A stretch of DNA of 34,628 nucleotides from the NCBI GenBank assembly GCA_019247515.1, contig JAFAOS010000424.1, positions 1 through 34,628 of the forward strand, given 5' to 3'. Source of the stretch: Chloroflexota bacterium (lineage in GTDB: Bacteria > Chloroflexota > UBA6077 > CF-72). This document shows positions 24,831 to 31,438 of the stretch, in pieces. The position numbers and the translations under genes are program-made. Within the stretch, counting starts at the first letter, position 1. Each line of letters begins with the position of its first letter. The notes under the pieces are model-generated. The model did no database searches. It saw only the letters and a list, made by a program, of their open reading frames with translations, and was not told the DNA's origin.

Positions 24831-24842
24831 GAACGAGTGTTC
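24831..24842. promoter_or_regulatory. LexA-type SOS box, GAAC-N4-GTTC
   Basis: GAACGAGTGTTC is a perfect match to the palindromic core GAAC-N4-GTTC used by LexA in Gram-positive and green non-sulfur bacteria. It adjoins the TATACT -10 of the topoisomerase operon on its upstream side, where a repressor would block polymerase. It is also about 92 bases upstream of the first conventional start of the divergent receiver gene, so it could control either. Confidence 0.55.
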
Positions 24843-24933
24843 AGTTCGCCCACGCTACATTCACGTTTCGCTGACGCGCTCAGTTATAGGGCCTCGCGGC
24901 CAGCTCTCGCGCCTGACCGGCAGCCGGCGGGCG

Positions 24934-26103
24934 GTGGTGGCACGGTGGCACACGCGCTGCACCGTCTCCAGAGGGTGGAGGTCCCCAATTCGAGTCCTGA
25001 TTGCCGAAGATGACGCTCACGTTCGGGCTCTGGTCGAACAGGTCGTAGCCGAACTGGGTCATACCACTTGCTGCGCGAGCGATGGCGCACATGCATTGCG
25101 CCTGTACGACGCACACGGTGCGGACGTGGTCATCAGCGACTGGATGATGCCTGGCCTCGACGGAGTCCAACTGTGTCGAGAGGTACGCGCGCGAGCGGGA
25201 GCGCCATACACCTACTTCATCCTGCTCACCGCGCTGGGCGACATGGAGCACCGTCTGGCGGGCATGCAGGCGGGCGTCGACGACTATGTCGGCAAGCCAT
25301 TCAGCATCGACGATCTCGAAGCGCGCATGATCGCCGCCCAACGGGTGACGGTCGTTCATCGTCGCCAGGAACAACTGCTGCGTATGGCGCGGCAGTTCGC
25401 TGCTGAGGCCGACCCCGCCCGTCTCGTCGACGAGCTGCTTCAGGAAGCGATCGAGCTGGTCGAGGGCGCCGCGGGAGTGGTCACGCGCTGGGACACGGAG
25501 CGACGCATGCTGGTGCTCGTGGCCTCCACGGCGCCGGTCCTGGGCGCGCTGGAGTTGCGCCTCGGGGAAGGTGCCAGCGGTCGAGCGGCGCAAACCCGTG
25601 CGCCGGTGCTGTTGAACGGCGCCGAGGACCGCCTCGACCCGGTGTTGAGGCGGGCGCACATGAGGTCGGCCGTGGCCGTGCCGTTGCTGCACCAGGGTCG
25701 GCTGGTCGGCGCGCTGGCGATCGGCAAGGACGCGTCGCCCGGGGCGCGCGTTTTCACGTCTGAAGACGTCGAGCTCCTGGATATGCTGGCGACGACCGGC
25801 GCCTCGGCGCTGGTGGCGCTCGAGCACGCTCGACTGGATGGCGTGCTGCTGGCCGCGCGCACCGCGCAGCACGAGTTGAACAATCAATTGGCCGTGGCGC
25901 GCGGCTACGCCGAGATGCTGACAGGCTCCCCGGACCTGCCCCCGCACCTGCGCGATATTGCCGGGGAAGTCATGTCAGCCGCTGACAACGCCGCGGGCAT
26001 CCTTCGCCAGCTGCGGAACATCTCCACGGTGCGCGAACAGCGCTGGCGCGCGCCCAGCGACACCACCATCAACCTGCTCCGCAGCCAGGGACCCGCCGAC
26101 TGA
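24934..26103 (+). CDS. Receiver-GAF-DHp signalling protein lacking an ATPase domain, 389 aa
   Basis: Domain order: a response-regulator receiver (about residues 19-135) with phosphoacceptor D69 in VVISDWMMPGLDG, T99 and K121 in GKPFS; a GAF domain (about 155-305); and a DHp/HisKA-like helix pair with H313 in AQHELNNQLAVARGYAEML. The protein then ends, with no HATPase domain, so it cannot autophosphorylate alone. It may receive phosphate from another kinase or act as a phosphotransfer or output adaptor. The coordinates use the first conventional start (GTG 24934), but a perfect GGAGGT at 24977-24982 points to ATT 24988 as the start. That gives MRVLIAEDD, exactly where receiver domains begin. 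The following gene is 79 bases downstream. Confidence 0.85.
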   Translation: MVARWHTRCTVSRGWRSPIRVLIAEDDAHVRALVEQVVAELGHTTCCASDGAHALRLYDAHGADVVISDWMMPGLDGVQLCREVRARAGAPYTYFILLTALGDMEHRLAGMQAGVDDYVGKPFSIDDLEARMIAAQRVTVVHRRQEQLLRMARQFAAEADPARLVDELLQEAIELVEGAAGVVTRWDTERRMLVLVASTAPVLGALELRLGEGASGRAAQTRAPVLLNGAEDRLDPVLRRAHMRSAVAVPLLHQGRLVGALAIGKDASPGARVFTSEDVELLDMLATTGASALVALEHARLDGVLLAARTAQHELNNQLAVARGYAEMLTGSPDLPPHLRDIAGEVMSAADNAAGILRQLRNISTVREQRWRAPSDTTINLLRSQGPAD

Positions 26104-26182
26104 GCCGGGCGGTCATCGGACGCTTGGCACGCGAACTGCTCTCAGAGGGAAACAATCCACATCCTTCCCGCATGGAGGCTAG

Positions 26183-26539
26183 ATGAATCAGATCAATGTC
26201 AATCCCGGCCGCGAACCGGTCGAGGCGGTCGACACCTCTGGCGACCGCAGCACGGCCGCTGGCATCAACCTGATCACGGTGTTGATCGTGCTGGCGGTTC
26301 TGGCAGTGATCGCCTGGTACCTGTTCACCGGACCACTGCACCTGGGCGCCGGGAGCGGCAGCAGCACCACGAACATCAATGTCAATCCGGCGCCGACCAG
26401 CGTGCAGGTCAACGTGCCGTCGCAGCCGAACGCGCCCGCCCCGGCGAGCAACACTGGCACTGGCAACACGGGCACTGGCAGCTCTGGTTCGACAGGTAGC
26501 ACCTCGGGCAGTACCGGCAGTACAGGCACCAACCCGTAG
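26183..26539 (+). CDS. Small single-pass membrane protein with Gly/Ser/Thr tail, 118 aa
   Basis: A short N-terminal region (about 27 residues, acidic) precedes one hydrophobic segment (INLITVLIVLAVLAVIAWYLF, about 28-48). A low-complexity outer region rich in Asn, Pro, Thr, Ser and Gly follows, ending in Ser-Gly-Ser-Thr-Gly repeats. The pentapeptide INVNP occurs on both sides of the membrane segment (residues 4-8 and about 65-69). A clear ribosome site GGAGG sits four bases before the ATG. No known family; a surface or wall-facing protein is likely. It is downstream of the receiver gene and convergent with the CAP protein gene. Confidence 0.75.
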   Translation: MNQINVNPGREPVEAVDTSGDRSTAAGINLITVLIVLAVLAVIAWYLFTGPLHLGAGSGSSTTNINVNPAPTSVQVNVPSQPNAPAPASNTGTGNTGTGSSGSTGSTSGSTGSTGTNP

Positions 26540-26633
26540 TTCGGTCGGCATCGACCTTGGCGCGCGGCGGTTCCGTAGTCGCGCCCAGCGCCGACTTGTT
26601 GAGCCGCGGACTCGCCGAGGTGAGCCCCGCGGC

Positions 26634-27146
26634 TCAGTTTGCGCTGTCCTGGTCGCGCGTGCCGAATTCCTCCGCCCAGTACACGCGCAGCCGTCCGCTG
26701 CCGCTCGCGACGCCGATCCCGACGTCGGTGAAGTTCGCCGACAGGATGTTCGCCCGGTGCTCGGACGACGCCATCCAGCCGGCGATGACGTCCTCAGGCG
26801 TCGGGTACCCGCCGGCCAGGTTCTCGCCCAGCGACCACCAGCCGGCGTAGCCGGCGACCGCGTCGCGGTCGACGACGTTGGGCACTGGGCCGCACGTGTG
26901 GGCGAAGCAGTCGCTTGAGGCGAGCACGGTCGTGTACGACTGGGCCGCGAGCTGCAGCGCGGGACTGAGCGCCAGGCGCGTGAGCCCCATCCTGTCGCGT
27001 TCGGTGTTGGTCAGGTCCAGCAGTCGCGAAACGGCCGAATCGTGGTCCACCGCGACGGCGGCGGGTAGCGGTTGGGCTACGGCCTCAGCTGTCGTCAGCA
27101 CCAGGATCGCCGCAACCAGGGAGACGCCAACCAGGACGTACCGCAT
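26634..27146 (-). CDS. Secreted CAP-domain (SCP/PR-1-like) protein, 170 aa
   Basis: A signal peptide (YVLVGVSLVAAILVLTTAEA, cleavage near AVAQ) is followed by a single CAP domain. CAP landmarks are LLDLTNTERDRMGLTRLALSP at the N-terminus, SDCFAHTCG (the first His position), SLGENLAGGYPTPEDVIAGW and MASSEHRANILSANFTDVG (the HRxNIL motif). The likely metal or ligand pair is the His of FAHT and the His of SEHR. Bacterial CAP proteins are extracellular and associated with wall or sporulation functions; the exact activity is not known. A disulfide between the two Cys of DCFAHTC is possible. It is divergent from the 113-residue gene, with a 94-base shared control region. Confidence 0.88.
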   Translation of the reverse strand: MRYVLVGVSLVAAILVLTTAEAVAQPLPAAVAVDHDSAVSRLLDLTNTERDRMGLTRLALSPALQLAAQSYTTVLASSDCFAHTCGPVPNVVDRDAVAGYAGWWSLGENLAGGYPTPEDVIAGWMASSEHRANILSANFTDVGIGVASGSGRLRVYWAEEFGTRDQDSAN

Positions 27147-27240
27147 GCCAGATCGCGCAGCCAGATGGATTCAACCATTATGCAACCGCAACTCAACCCG
27201 TGGCGATTGGCGTCCGCGAGCGGATACGCTGCGGGCAGTG

Positions 27241-27582
27241 ATGAGCCGTGATCTCAAGGCGCTGCTGAGCGCCGATCTCGAGGCACTGCGCGTCCCGATC
27301 GATACGTTCGTGATGCAGCTTCGCCCATCCGAGATCGAGGCCGTTGCGATGGGGATTGCGCCGTCCAGGCCCGTCGACCTGCGCACCCTCACAACCCTGG
27401 CCGCGGCGGTGCGTGCCTTGCCGACCAGCGCTCGCGCCCCCCTGTGGGAACTGGCTGTCCGCCATTACGCGCGCCGCAAACCGGTCGACCAGGCCGCCGC
27501 CGAAATCGGCATGGACGCGATCCACGCCGAGCTCTTGCTGGATGCGTTCTCGGCAGCGCGCCTCGCTCAGCAGTCTGAGTAA
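27241..27582 (+). CDS. Hypothetical helical protein, 113 aa
   Basis: Starts at ATG 27241 (MSRDLKALLSADLEALRVPID); a GTG directly before it at 27238 is an alternative. It is predicted all-helical. The C-terminal part KPVDQAAAEIGMDAIHAELLLDAF has the pattern of a helix-turn-helix of the sigma region 4 or MarR type, but I cannot assign a family. Composition and codon use fit a real gene. It is separated from the divergent CAP gene by 94 bases and followed by a repeat-rich gap. Confidence 0.6.
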   Translation: MSRDLKALLSADLEALRVPIDTFVMQLRPSEIEAVAMGIAPSRPVDLRTLTTLAAAVRALPTSARAPLWELAVRHYARRKPVDQAAAEIGMDAIHAELLLDAFSAARLAQQSE

Positions 27583-27871
27583 GTGCGGCCTGGCTTCAGC
27601 CCGACCTGACGCCAGCTAAACAGAAGCAGGTTCCTGAAAAATGTCGCTTCTCTTCAGAGACGGTCAGTGAGTCAGAGAAGTACTGCCGGCATGCAGCCCG
27701 GCGTCAGGCCGACCTGACGCCTGCTAAACACAAAAGTCTGCTTCTCTTCAGAGAAGTCTTGCCGGCAGTTCGAAAGCTGGCGGCTACAAAGGTGAGCTAG
27801 CGCCCTCCGAGGAACGCAGGTTCAGTGATTCCACCCGCCGTGGAGCCTTCGTGAGGTTTTCCGCCAACCTG
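27583..27871. repeat. Repeat-rich gap: two imperfect direct copies with hairpins
   Basis: No gene seen. Two diverged copies of one element are present. Copy A (27601-27691) and copy B (27709-27767) share CCGACCTGACGCC/TGCTAAACA (21 of 22 bases), GCTTCTCTTCAGAGA and TGCCGGCA, with about 14 extra bases in A after the first block. Copy B also holds a perfect hairpin CTTCTCTTCAGAGAAG (27741-27756). Between the copies GCGTCAGG (27701-27708) pairs with CCTGACGC (27713-27720). A further TGCCGGCA occurs at 28323-28330. The base composition is less GC-rich than in neighbouring genes. Confidence 0.7.
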
Positions 27872-28264
27872 CTAAAAGTCCGCGGCGTCCGAGCCAACTT
27901 CGTCCAGGTCAGCTCCTTCACCCCCGCCTTCTTCACCCGGGTCCTCGCCCGCCTCGAGGCGGTCCACCATCTCGCCCCAATCGTCACCCAGGTCCTCACC
28001 CATCTGCTGGCCAAGCTTGCGCGCCCAGCGCGCCACGCTCTTGGGATCGTTTTCGTCGAGATCGCCGAAGCTGGACGGGTCAGCCATGTCCTCGAGTTGA
28101 GCGTCCTCGCTCTTGAGCTGGACCACGCGTGAGACCAGGCGCGCCAGGTTGGTCGAGCCGCAGTGCTCGCAGCTGGGCGTAGCTGTGCTGGCAGCCGAAA
28201 ACGTTTGGAAAAAGACGCTCACGCGGCGCCGACAATCAGCGCAGCGGTACTCGTAAATAGGCAT
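27872..28264 (-). CDS. FmdB-type zinc-ribbon protein, 130 aa
   Basis: Starts MPIYEYRCADCRRRVSVFF, the standard opening of FmdB-family putative regulatory zinc ribbons. The ligands are C8-C11 and C32-C35 (CEHC). The rest is a helical, strongly acidic tail (about residues 55-130) containing a KSVARWARKLGQQMGEDLGDDW segment and ending in Glu/Gly/Asp-rich sequence. The tail is longer than in minimal FmdB proteins of about 60-80 residues. FmdB was named from a methylotroph operon; the function here is unknown, and nucleic acid or protein binding is an inference. A promoter-like CTGCCG-N17-TAATAT lies upstream (-10 at 28303-28308, minus strand). Confidence 0.88.
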   Translation of the reverse strand: MPIYEYRCADCRRRVSVFFQTFSAASTATPSCEHCGSTNLARLVSRVVQLKSEDAQLEDMADPSSFGDLDENDPKSVARWARKLGQQMGEDLGDDWGEMVDRLEAGEDPGEEGGGEGADLDEVGSDAADF

Positions 28265-28302
28265 CCATCAGACCCACTCGGCCAAGCCGCAAGTTGCACC
28301 CA

Positions 28303-28328
28303 ATATTAGGCAAAAAATGCCTTGCCGG
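28303..28328 (-). promoter_or_regulatory. Candidate promoter of the FmdB-type gene
   Basis: On the minus strand a weak -35 (CTGCCG) is followed after 17 bases by TAATAT (28308-28303), about 39 bases before the ATG. The spacer contains a GGCA-TTTTT-TGCC palindrome that might be an operator. The adjoining TTGCCG on the plus strand could serve the opposite direction. Confidence 0.35.
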
Positions 28329-28373
28329 CAGGAGATCTCGGTGCTAGCGTGTGGGTATCACGCAAAGGCATTC

Positions 28374-28659
28374 AAGGAGGTGCCGATGGTTCGAATATTG
28401 CGCAAGCCACACGTCACCTTCTGCCGATGGCAGGTTGATGGCTAGCGGCCCCGTCGGCGAACGTTGCCGATCAGGGGTCTGCAGCGACGCGCAGGCGTGA
28501 GTTCAGGGCCCATCGAGTTCGCCTCACCCGTTGAGGCGCCGAGGCCAGTCTCAGGAGCCGGGAAGGCGCTGCACGTTGGCAAGCGCGCCGCATCTACGCA
28601 GTAGCTGCAGTTCGCAAGACTGAGTGGGAGGCGTTCCGAATCCATCGGACGCCTCCTTT
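28374..28659. other. Structured region of unknown function: SD, 19-codon ORF, long inverted repeat and terminator-like hairpin
   Basis: No long gene is present between the FmdB-type and DUF885 genes. The segment from AAGGAGG (28374) through TTCGAAT (28396) is repeated in inverted form at 28634-28659, with identical blocks of 7, 7 and 4 bases. The right arm also forms a local hairpin with 28627-28634. Inside lie further inverted repeats such as GCCTCA-N5-TGAGGC (about 28521-28537). The layout looks like a leader RNA or small RNA of about 300 nt that can adopt two folds. I recognise no known riboswitch, tmRNA, RNase P, SRP or 6S RNA. Confidence 0.45.
28386..28445 (+). CDS. Possible 19-residue micro-ORF (leader peptide?)
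   Basis: ATG 28386 is preceded by AAGGAGG at 28374-28380, five bases away, the best ribosome site in the window. The ORF encodes MVRILRKPHVTFCRWQVDG and stops at TAG 28443-28445. It is basic, with one Cys and one Trp. No codon run typical of amino-acid attenuators is seen. A structured stretch and a terminator-like hairpin follow, so a leader-peptide role is possible. Alternatively the SD may be part of an RNA stem only. Confidence 0.3.
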   Translation: MVRILRKPHVTFCRWQVDG

Positions 28660-28662
28660 CTT
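28627..28662 (+). terminator. Terminator-like hairpin with T-rich tail
   Basis: GGAGGCGT (28627-28634) pairs perfectly with ACGCCTCC (28649-28656); TTTCTTT follows. The descending arm plus tail reads CCTCCTTTCT, identical to the anti-SD 3' end of 16S rRNA. It separates the micro-ORF region from the DUF885 gene on the plus strand. Confidence 0.6.
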
Positions 28663-28673
28663 TGTGTCCGAGG

Positions 28674-28709
28674 TCTCCCTCTCCCTCTGTGAGAGGGTCG
28701 GGGTGAGGG
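28674..28709. repeat. Third copy of the CCCTCTCCC-type palindromic repeat
   Basis: CTCCCTCTCCCTCTGTGAGAGGG plus a GGGGTGAGGG tail, similar to the pair at 20315-20378 but with a mismatch (TGTGAG for TGGGAG) in the apical part. It lies just before the DUF885 gene start, and an upstream extension of that open frame would wrongly translate it. Confidence 0.85.
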
Positions 28710-28732
28710 CTGCGGCTACCATCAACGTTTGT

Positions 28733-30367
28733 ATGTCCGAATTCGGCGACCTCGCTCAGACGTTCCTCGACGAAACCTTCCAGGACTCGCCCGTTCTGGC
28801 TTCCCAGTTGGGTGTCGAGGGTTACGACGACCGACTCGATGATCTGTCCGAGGCCGCCTTCGACGATCGAAGCCGACGTTCCGCCGCGTGGCTGGCCAGA
28901 TTTGACCGCCTCGACGATTCGGCTTGCGCCACCTTCGACGAGCAGCTCGATCTGGGTCTGATCCGCTCCACGCTGCGCGGCCGGGCCATCCTCGACGATT
29001 GGCAGATGTGGCGGCGTCAGCCAGAAACCTACATGGCGCCGGGGCTTGGCGGCATCTTCAGCCTGTTCCTGCATCGCCTGCGGCCCGAGCCCGAGCTGGT
29101 AGGGTCGGCGCTCGCTCGCCTCCGGGCGATGCGCGGCGCGCTCGAAGACGGTCGTCACAACCTGAAGCCAGAACTCACCCCACGTCTGTACGTGGACCGC
29201 GCCATCCGCCAGGCGCGCTCCGGTGCGCGCTACTTGAGCGAAATCCTCCCGAGTGAAGTCCACGACGACGCGCTCCGCGGAGAGCTCGCCGACTGGGGTG
29301 GCATCGCCGCCGGCGCCATGGAGGTCTACGCCGATTTTCTGGAGTCATCGATTTTGCCCACGGCCAGCGGCGCCTACGCCATTGGCAGCGACCGTTACTC
29401 CCGCCTGCTGAAGGAAAAGGAGCTCCTGGCGGACGACGCCGCGTCTCTGCGCGATCGGGGCCGCCGCGAATATGAACGCCTGGCCGAAAATCTGCGCCGT
29501 TGCGCCCAAACGATCGATCACACCGACGACTGGCCAGCCGTGCTGGAGCGGCTGAACCTCGATCATCCGGCCACCCCCGAAGCCATGCTTCAGACGTACG
29601 CCGACTGGACCTCACGCGCCCGCCAGTTCCTGGTGGACCACAACCTGGTCACGCTGCCGGAGGGCGAGACGTGCAGGGTGGAACCGTCTCCACTCTTTCA
29701 GCGTCCGGTGACGGCGGTTGCCTCGTACAACAGTCCGCCGCCATTTTCGACGTCGATGCGCGGCCACTTCTTTGTGCCGTTTCCGCCGGATGGCGCCTCC
29801 GAGCCGGAGGTCCAGCAGCGACTCGAAAACAACAGTTACGCCGCGATTCCGACGACATCTGTACACGAGGCGTATCCCGGCCACCACTGGCAGCTGGTCA
29901 TGGCAAAGAGCAACCCGAGTCGCGTCCGCCGCACGTTCCGCACGCCGTACTTCACCGAAGGCTGGGGCCTGTACGCGGAGCAAGTCATGCGCGAGCAGGG
30001 CTTTTTCACTGACCCCCGACAGGAAATGGCCCAGTACGAGGCGACGTTGTTCCGCGCGGCACGCATCATTGTGGATACCAGCCTGCACATTGGCGACATG
30101 ACGTTCGAGGAAGCGGTCGAGTTCATGCGCACGCGCGCCAATCTGCCCGAACCCACCGCTAGAGCCGAAGTGACCCGCTATTGCGCCTGGCCGACGCAGG
30201 CCTCCTCGTATCTGACCGGCTGCCTGGAGATCGGCCGCATCCGCGACAACTATCTGCGCGCGGGCCGGGGTTCGCTGCGCGAGTTCCATGACAAACTGGC
30301 GGCCAGCGGCGGCCTGCCGATCGCTCTGGCCGAACAGGCGGTCAGTCTTTCTGAAACCGCAAAGTGA
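28733..30367 (+). CDS. DUF885 family protein, probable zinc metallopeptidase-like, 544 aa
   Basis: A cytosolic all-helical protein of the DUF885 family. The metal-site signature is H378-E379-AYPG-H384-H385-W (HExxPGHH), comparable to the HExxH metallopeptidases. A third ligand is probably the glutamate in FTEGWGLYAEQVM downstream. C-terminal landmarks are RAARIIVDTSLHIGDMTFEEAVEFM and a final YLTGCLEIGRIRD helix. Length fits the family. The activity is unproven; peptide hydrolysis is the usual assumption. The frame is open to 28664, but that extension translates the palindromic repeat, so ATG 28733 (MSEFGDLAQTF) is preferred. No clear ribosome site precedes it. The 3' end overlaps the convergent RNase Z gene by 26 bases. 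Confidence 0.88.
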   Translation: MSEFGDLAQTFLDETFQDSPVLASQLGVEGYDDRLDDLSEAAFDDRSRRSAAWLARFDRLDDSACATFDEQLDLGLIRSTLRGRAILDDWQMWRRQPETYMAPGLGGIFSLFLHRLRPEPELVGSALARLRAMRGALEDGRHNLKPELTPRLYVDRAIRQARSGARYLSEILPSEVHDDALRGELADWGGIAAGAMEVYADFLESSILPTASGAYAIGSDRYSRLLKEKELLADDAASLRDRGRREYERLAENLRRCAQTIDHTDDWPAVLERLNLDHPATPEAMLQTYADWTSRARQFLVDHNLVTLPEGETCRVEPSPLFQRPVTAVASYNSPPPFSTSMRGHFFVPFPPDGASEPEVQQRLENNSYAAIPTTSVHEAYPGHHWQLVMAKSNPSRVRRTFRTPYFTEGWGLYAEQVMREQGFFTDPRQEMAQYEATLFRAARIIVDTSLHIGDMTFEEAVEFMRTRANLPEPTARAEVTRYCAWPTQASSYLTGCLEIGRIRDNYLRAGRGSLREFHDKLAASGGLPIALAEQAVSLSETAK

Positions 30368-31238
30368 CCGAGAGATGGTCGGAACCAATGGTCGTATTGG
30401 CGAACACGTCCAGTGCATTCGACGCGTAATCCTCTGGTCGAGTGACGGACGGACTGAAGTGTGTCAACACCAATCGGCTCGCGTTGGCGGCGGATGCGAG
30501 CTCCGCCGCTTCGCGAAAGGTCATGTGCTTCCGCTCGAGGGCGCGCGGCTGATCGGCGTCGTCGCCGAAGGTCGCCTCGCACACCAGGAGGTCCACTCCG
30601 TTGACGAGGTCCGCGATGGCGGAGGTAGGCCGCGTATCGGTCACCAGTCCAACTGAGAGTCCGGGTCGTGGTGGCCCCAGGACCTCCTGGGGCCGTACGT
30701 TGCCAACGACCTCACCGCGCTGCAGTCGCTTCCAGTCTACCAACGGCACGCCAAGCGACCGGGCGCGGTCGGGCAGAAAACGTGGCGCGCGGGGCACGTC
30801 CAGGCGGTAGGCAAGACACCGCACGTGGTGCTCGGCCGCCACGCACGTAATTCGCATACCAGCGTGCGCGAAAGAGTCACCGGACTCCAGTTCCCGACAG
30901 CGGACCTCAAATGGCAGATACGCAGCGACGACGCGGAGTCCAGTCACCACCGCAATGAGTCCAGGTGGTCCAACTATGTCCACCGGCTCGGTCCGTCCAG
31001 AATTGCCGAGCGTCAGCAGCAGCCCCGGCAGTCCGGCCACGTGATCGCCGTGCACGTGGCTGATCAGCAGCACACCGATGTCCTTGATCCCCCAGCCCAG
31101 CGCCCGCAGACTGATCTGGGTGCCTTCACCACAATCAAAGAGCACCAGGTGCCCGTTGTACCGAATCAACGCGCTGGCCAACCAGCGTTCAGGCAACGGC
31201 AGCATCCCGCCCGTTCCAACCAGCGCCAGCTCGAGCAT
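30342..31238 (-). CDS. rnz: Ribonuclease Z (metallo-beta-lactamase fold), 298 aa
   Basis: An endonuclease that processes tRNA 3' ends or related RNAs. The N-terminus reads LALVGTGGMLPLPERWLASALI, followed by LFDCGEGTQISL. The metal-binding motif is H61-V-H63-G-D65-H66, and later ligands appear in VAAEHHVRCLAYRL, LVTDTRPTS (Asp) and LVLTHFSPS (His). The length matches bacterial RNase Z of about 300 residues. The frame is open to 31439 through the tRNA gene, which is an artefact; ATG 31238 (MLELALVGTG) is the real start. It sits divergently beside tRNA-Ala(GGC), which already encodes its CCA end, so other precursors could be the main substrates. Confidence 0.88.
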   Translation of the reverse strand: MLELALVGTGGMLPLPERWLASALIRYNGHLVLFDCGEGTQISLRALGWGIKDIGVLLISHVHGDHVAGLPGLLLTLGNSGRTEPVDIVGPPGLIAVVTGLRVVAAYLPFEVRCRELESGDSFAHAGMRITCVAAEHHVRCLAYRLDVPRAPRFLPDRARSLGVPLVDWKRLQRGEVVGNVRPQEVLGPPRPGLSVGLVTDTRPTSAIADLVNGVDLLVCEATFGDDADQPRALERKHMTFREAAELASAANASRLVLTHFSPSVTRPEDYASNALDVFANTTIGSDHLSVTLRFQKD

Positions 31239-31322
31239 GCCCCCGCCAGTATCGCAGCCAAGCAAGCCCCCGTCCCGCCGCGCCGAGCCACGCATGCCAC
31301 ACTGGGCCCCCGCGCGCGAACG

Positions 31323-31352
31323 TTGTCCGCCCTCCCCGAAGCCCGCTACACT
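31323..31352 (+). promoter_or_regulatory. Promoter of tRNA-Ala
   Basis: TTGTCC (31323-31328), an 18-base spacer and TACACT (31347-31352) lie directly upstream of the tRNA. Each hexamer matches the housekeeping consensus at 4 or more positions. Transcription would start about 5 bases before the mature tRNA. Confidence 0.5.
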
Positions 31353-31363
31353 CACTGCGTCCA

Positions 31364-31438
31364 GGGGCATTAGCTCAGCGGGAGAGCACTTGCCTGGCAG
31401 GCAAGGGGTCGGCGGTTCGAATCCGCCATGCTCCACCA
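31364..31438 (+). tRNA. tRNA-Ala (anticodon GGC)
   Basis: A complete cloverleaf. Acceptor GGGGCAT pairs with ATGCTCC (one G-U). The D arm is GCTC/GAGC. The anticodon stem is CTTGC/GCAAG with loop CTGGCAG, giving anticodon GGC. The T arm is GGCGG-TTCGAAT-CCGCC. The discriminator is A and CCA is encoded (31436-31438). It decodes GCC/GCU alanine codons. Confidence 0.96.

Noticed and set aside
24975..25015. tRNA 3' half (ATTCGAGTCC) near the receiver gene
   Set aside because: No acceptor, D or anticodon arms fit; the bases encode the IRVLIAEDD start of the receiver domain.
28356..28390. Cyclic-di-GMP-I (GEMM) riboswitch
   Set aside because: CACGCAAAG and GCCGATGG recall GEMM landmarks, but the P2/P3 helices with the tetraloop receptor cannot be drawn in the few bases between them.
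28442..28645. Minus-strand 67-codon ORF as a firm gene
   Set aside because: It has a good ribosome site, but its start region is the inverted copy of the plus-strand micro-ORF start and its composition is not convincing; kept only as a finding.
28664..28732. N-terminal extension of the DUF885 protein (SLSLCERVGVR)
   Set aside because: It translates the CCCTCTCCC palindromic repeat; ATG 28733 is the natural protein start.
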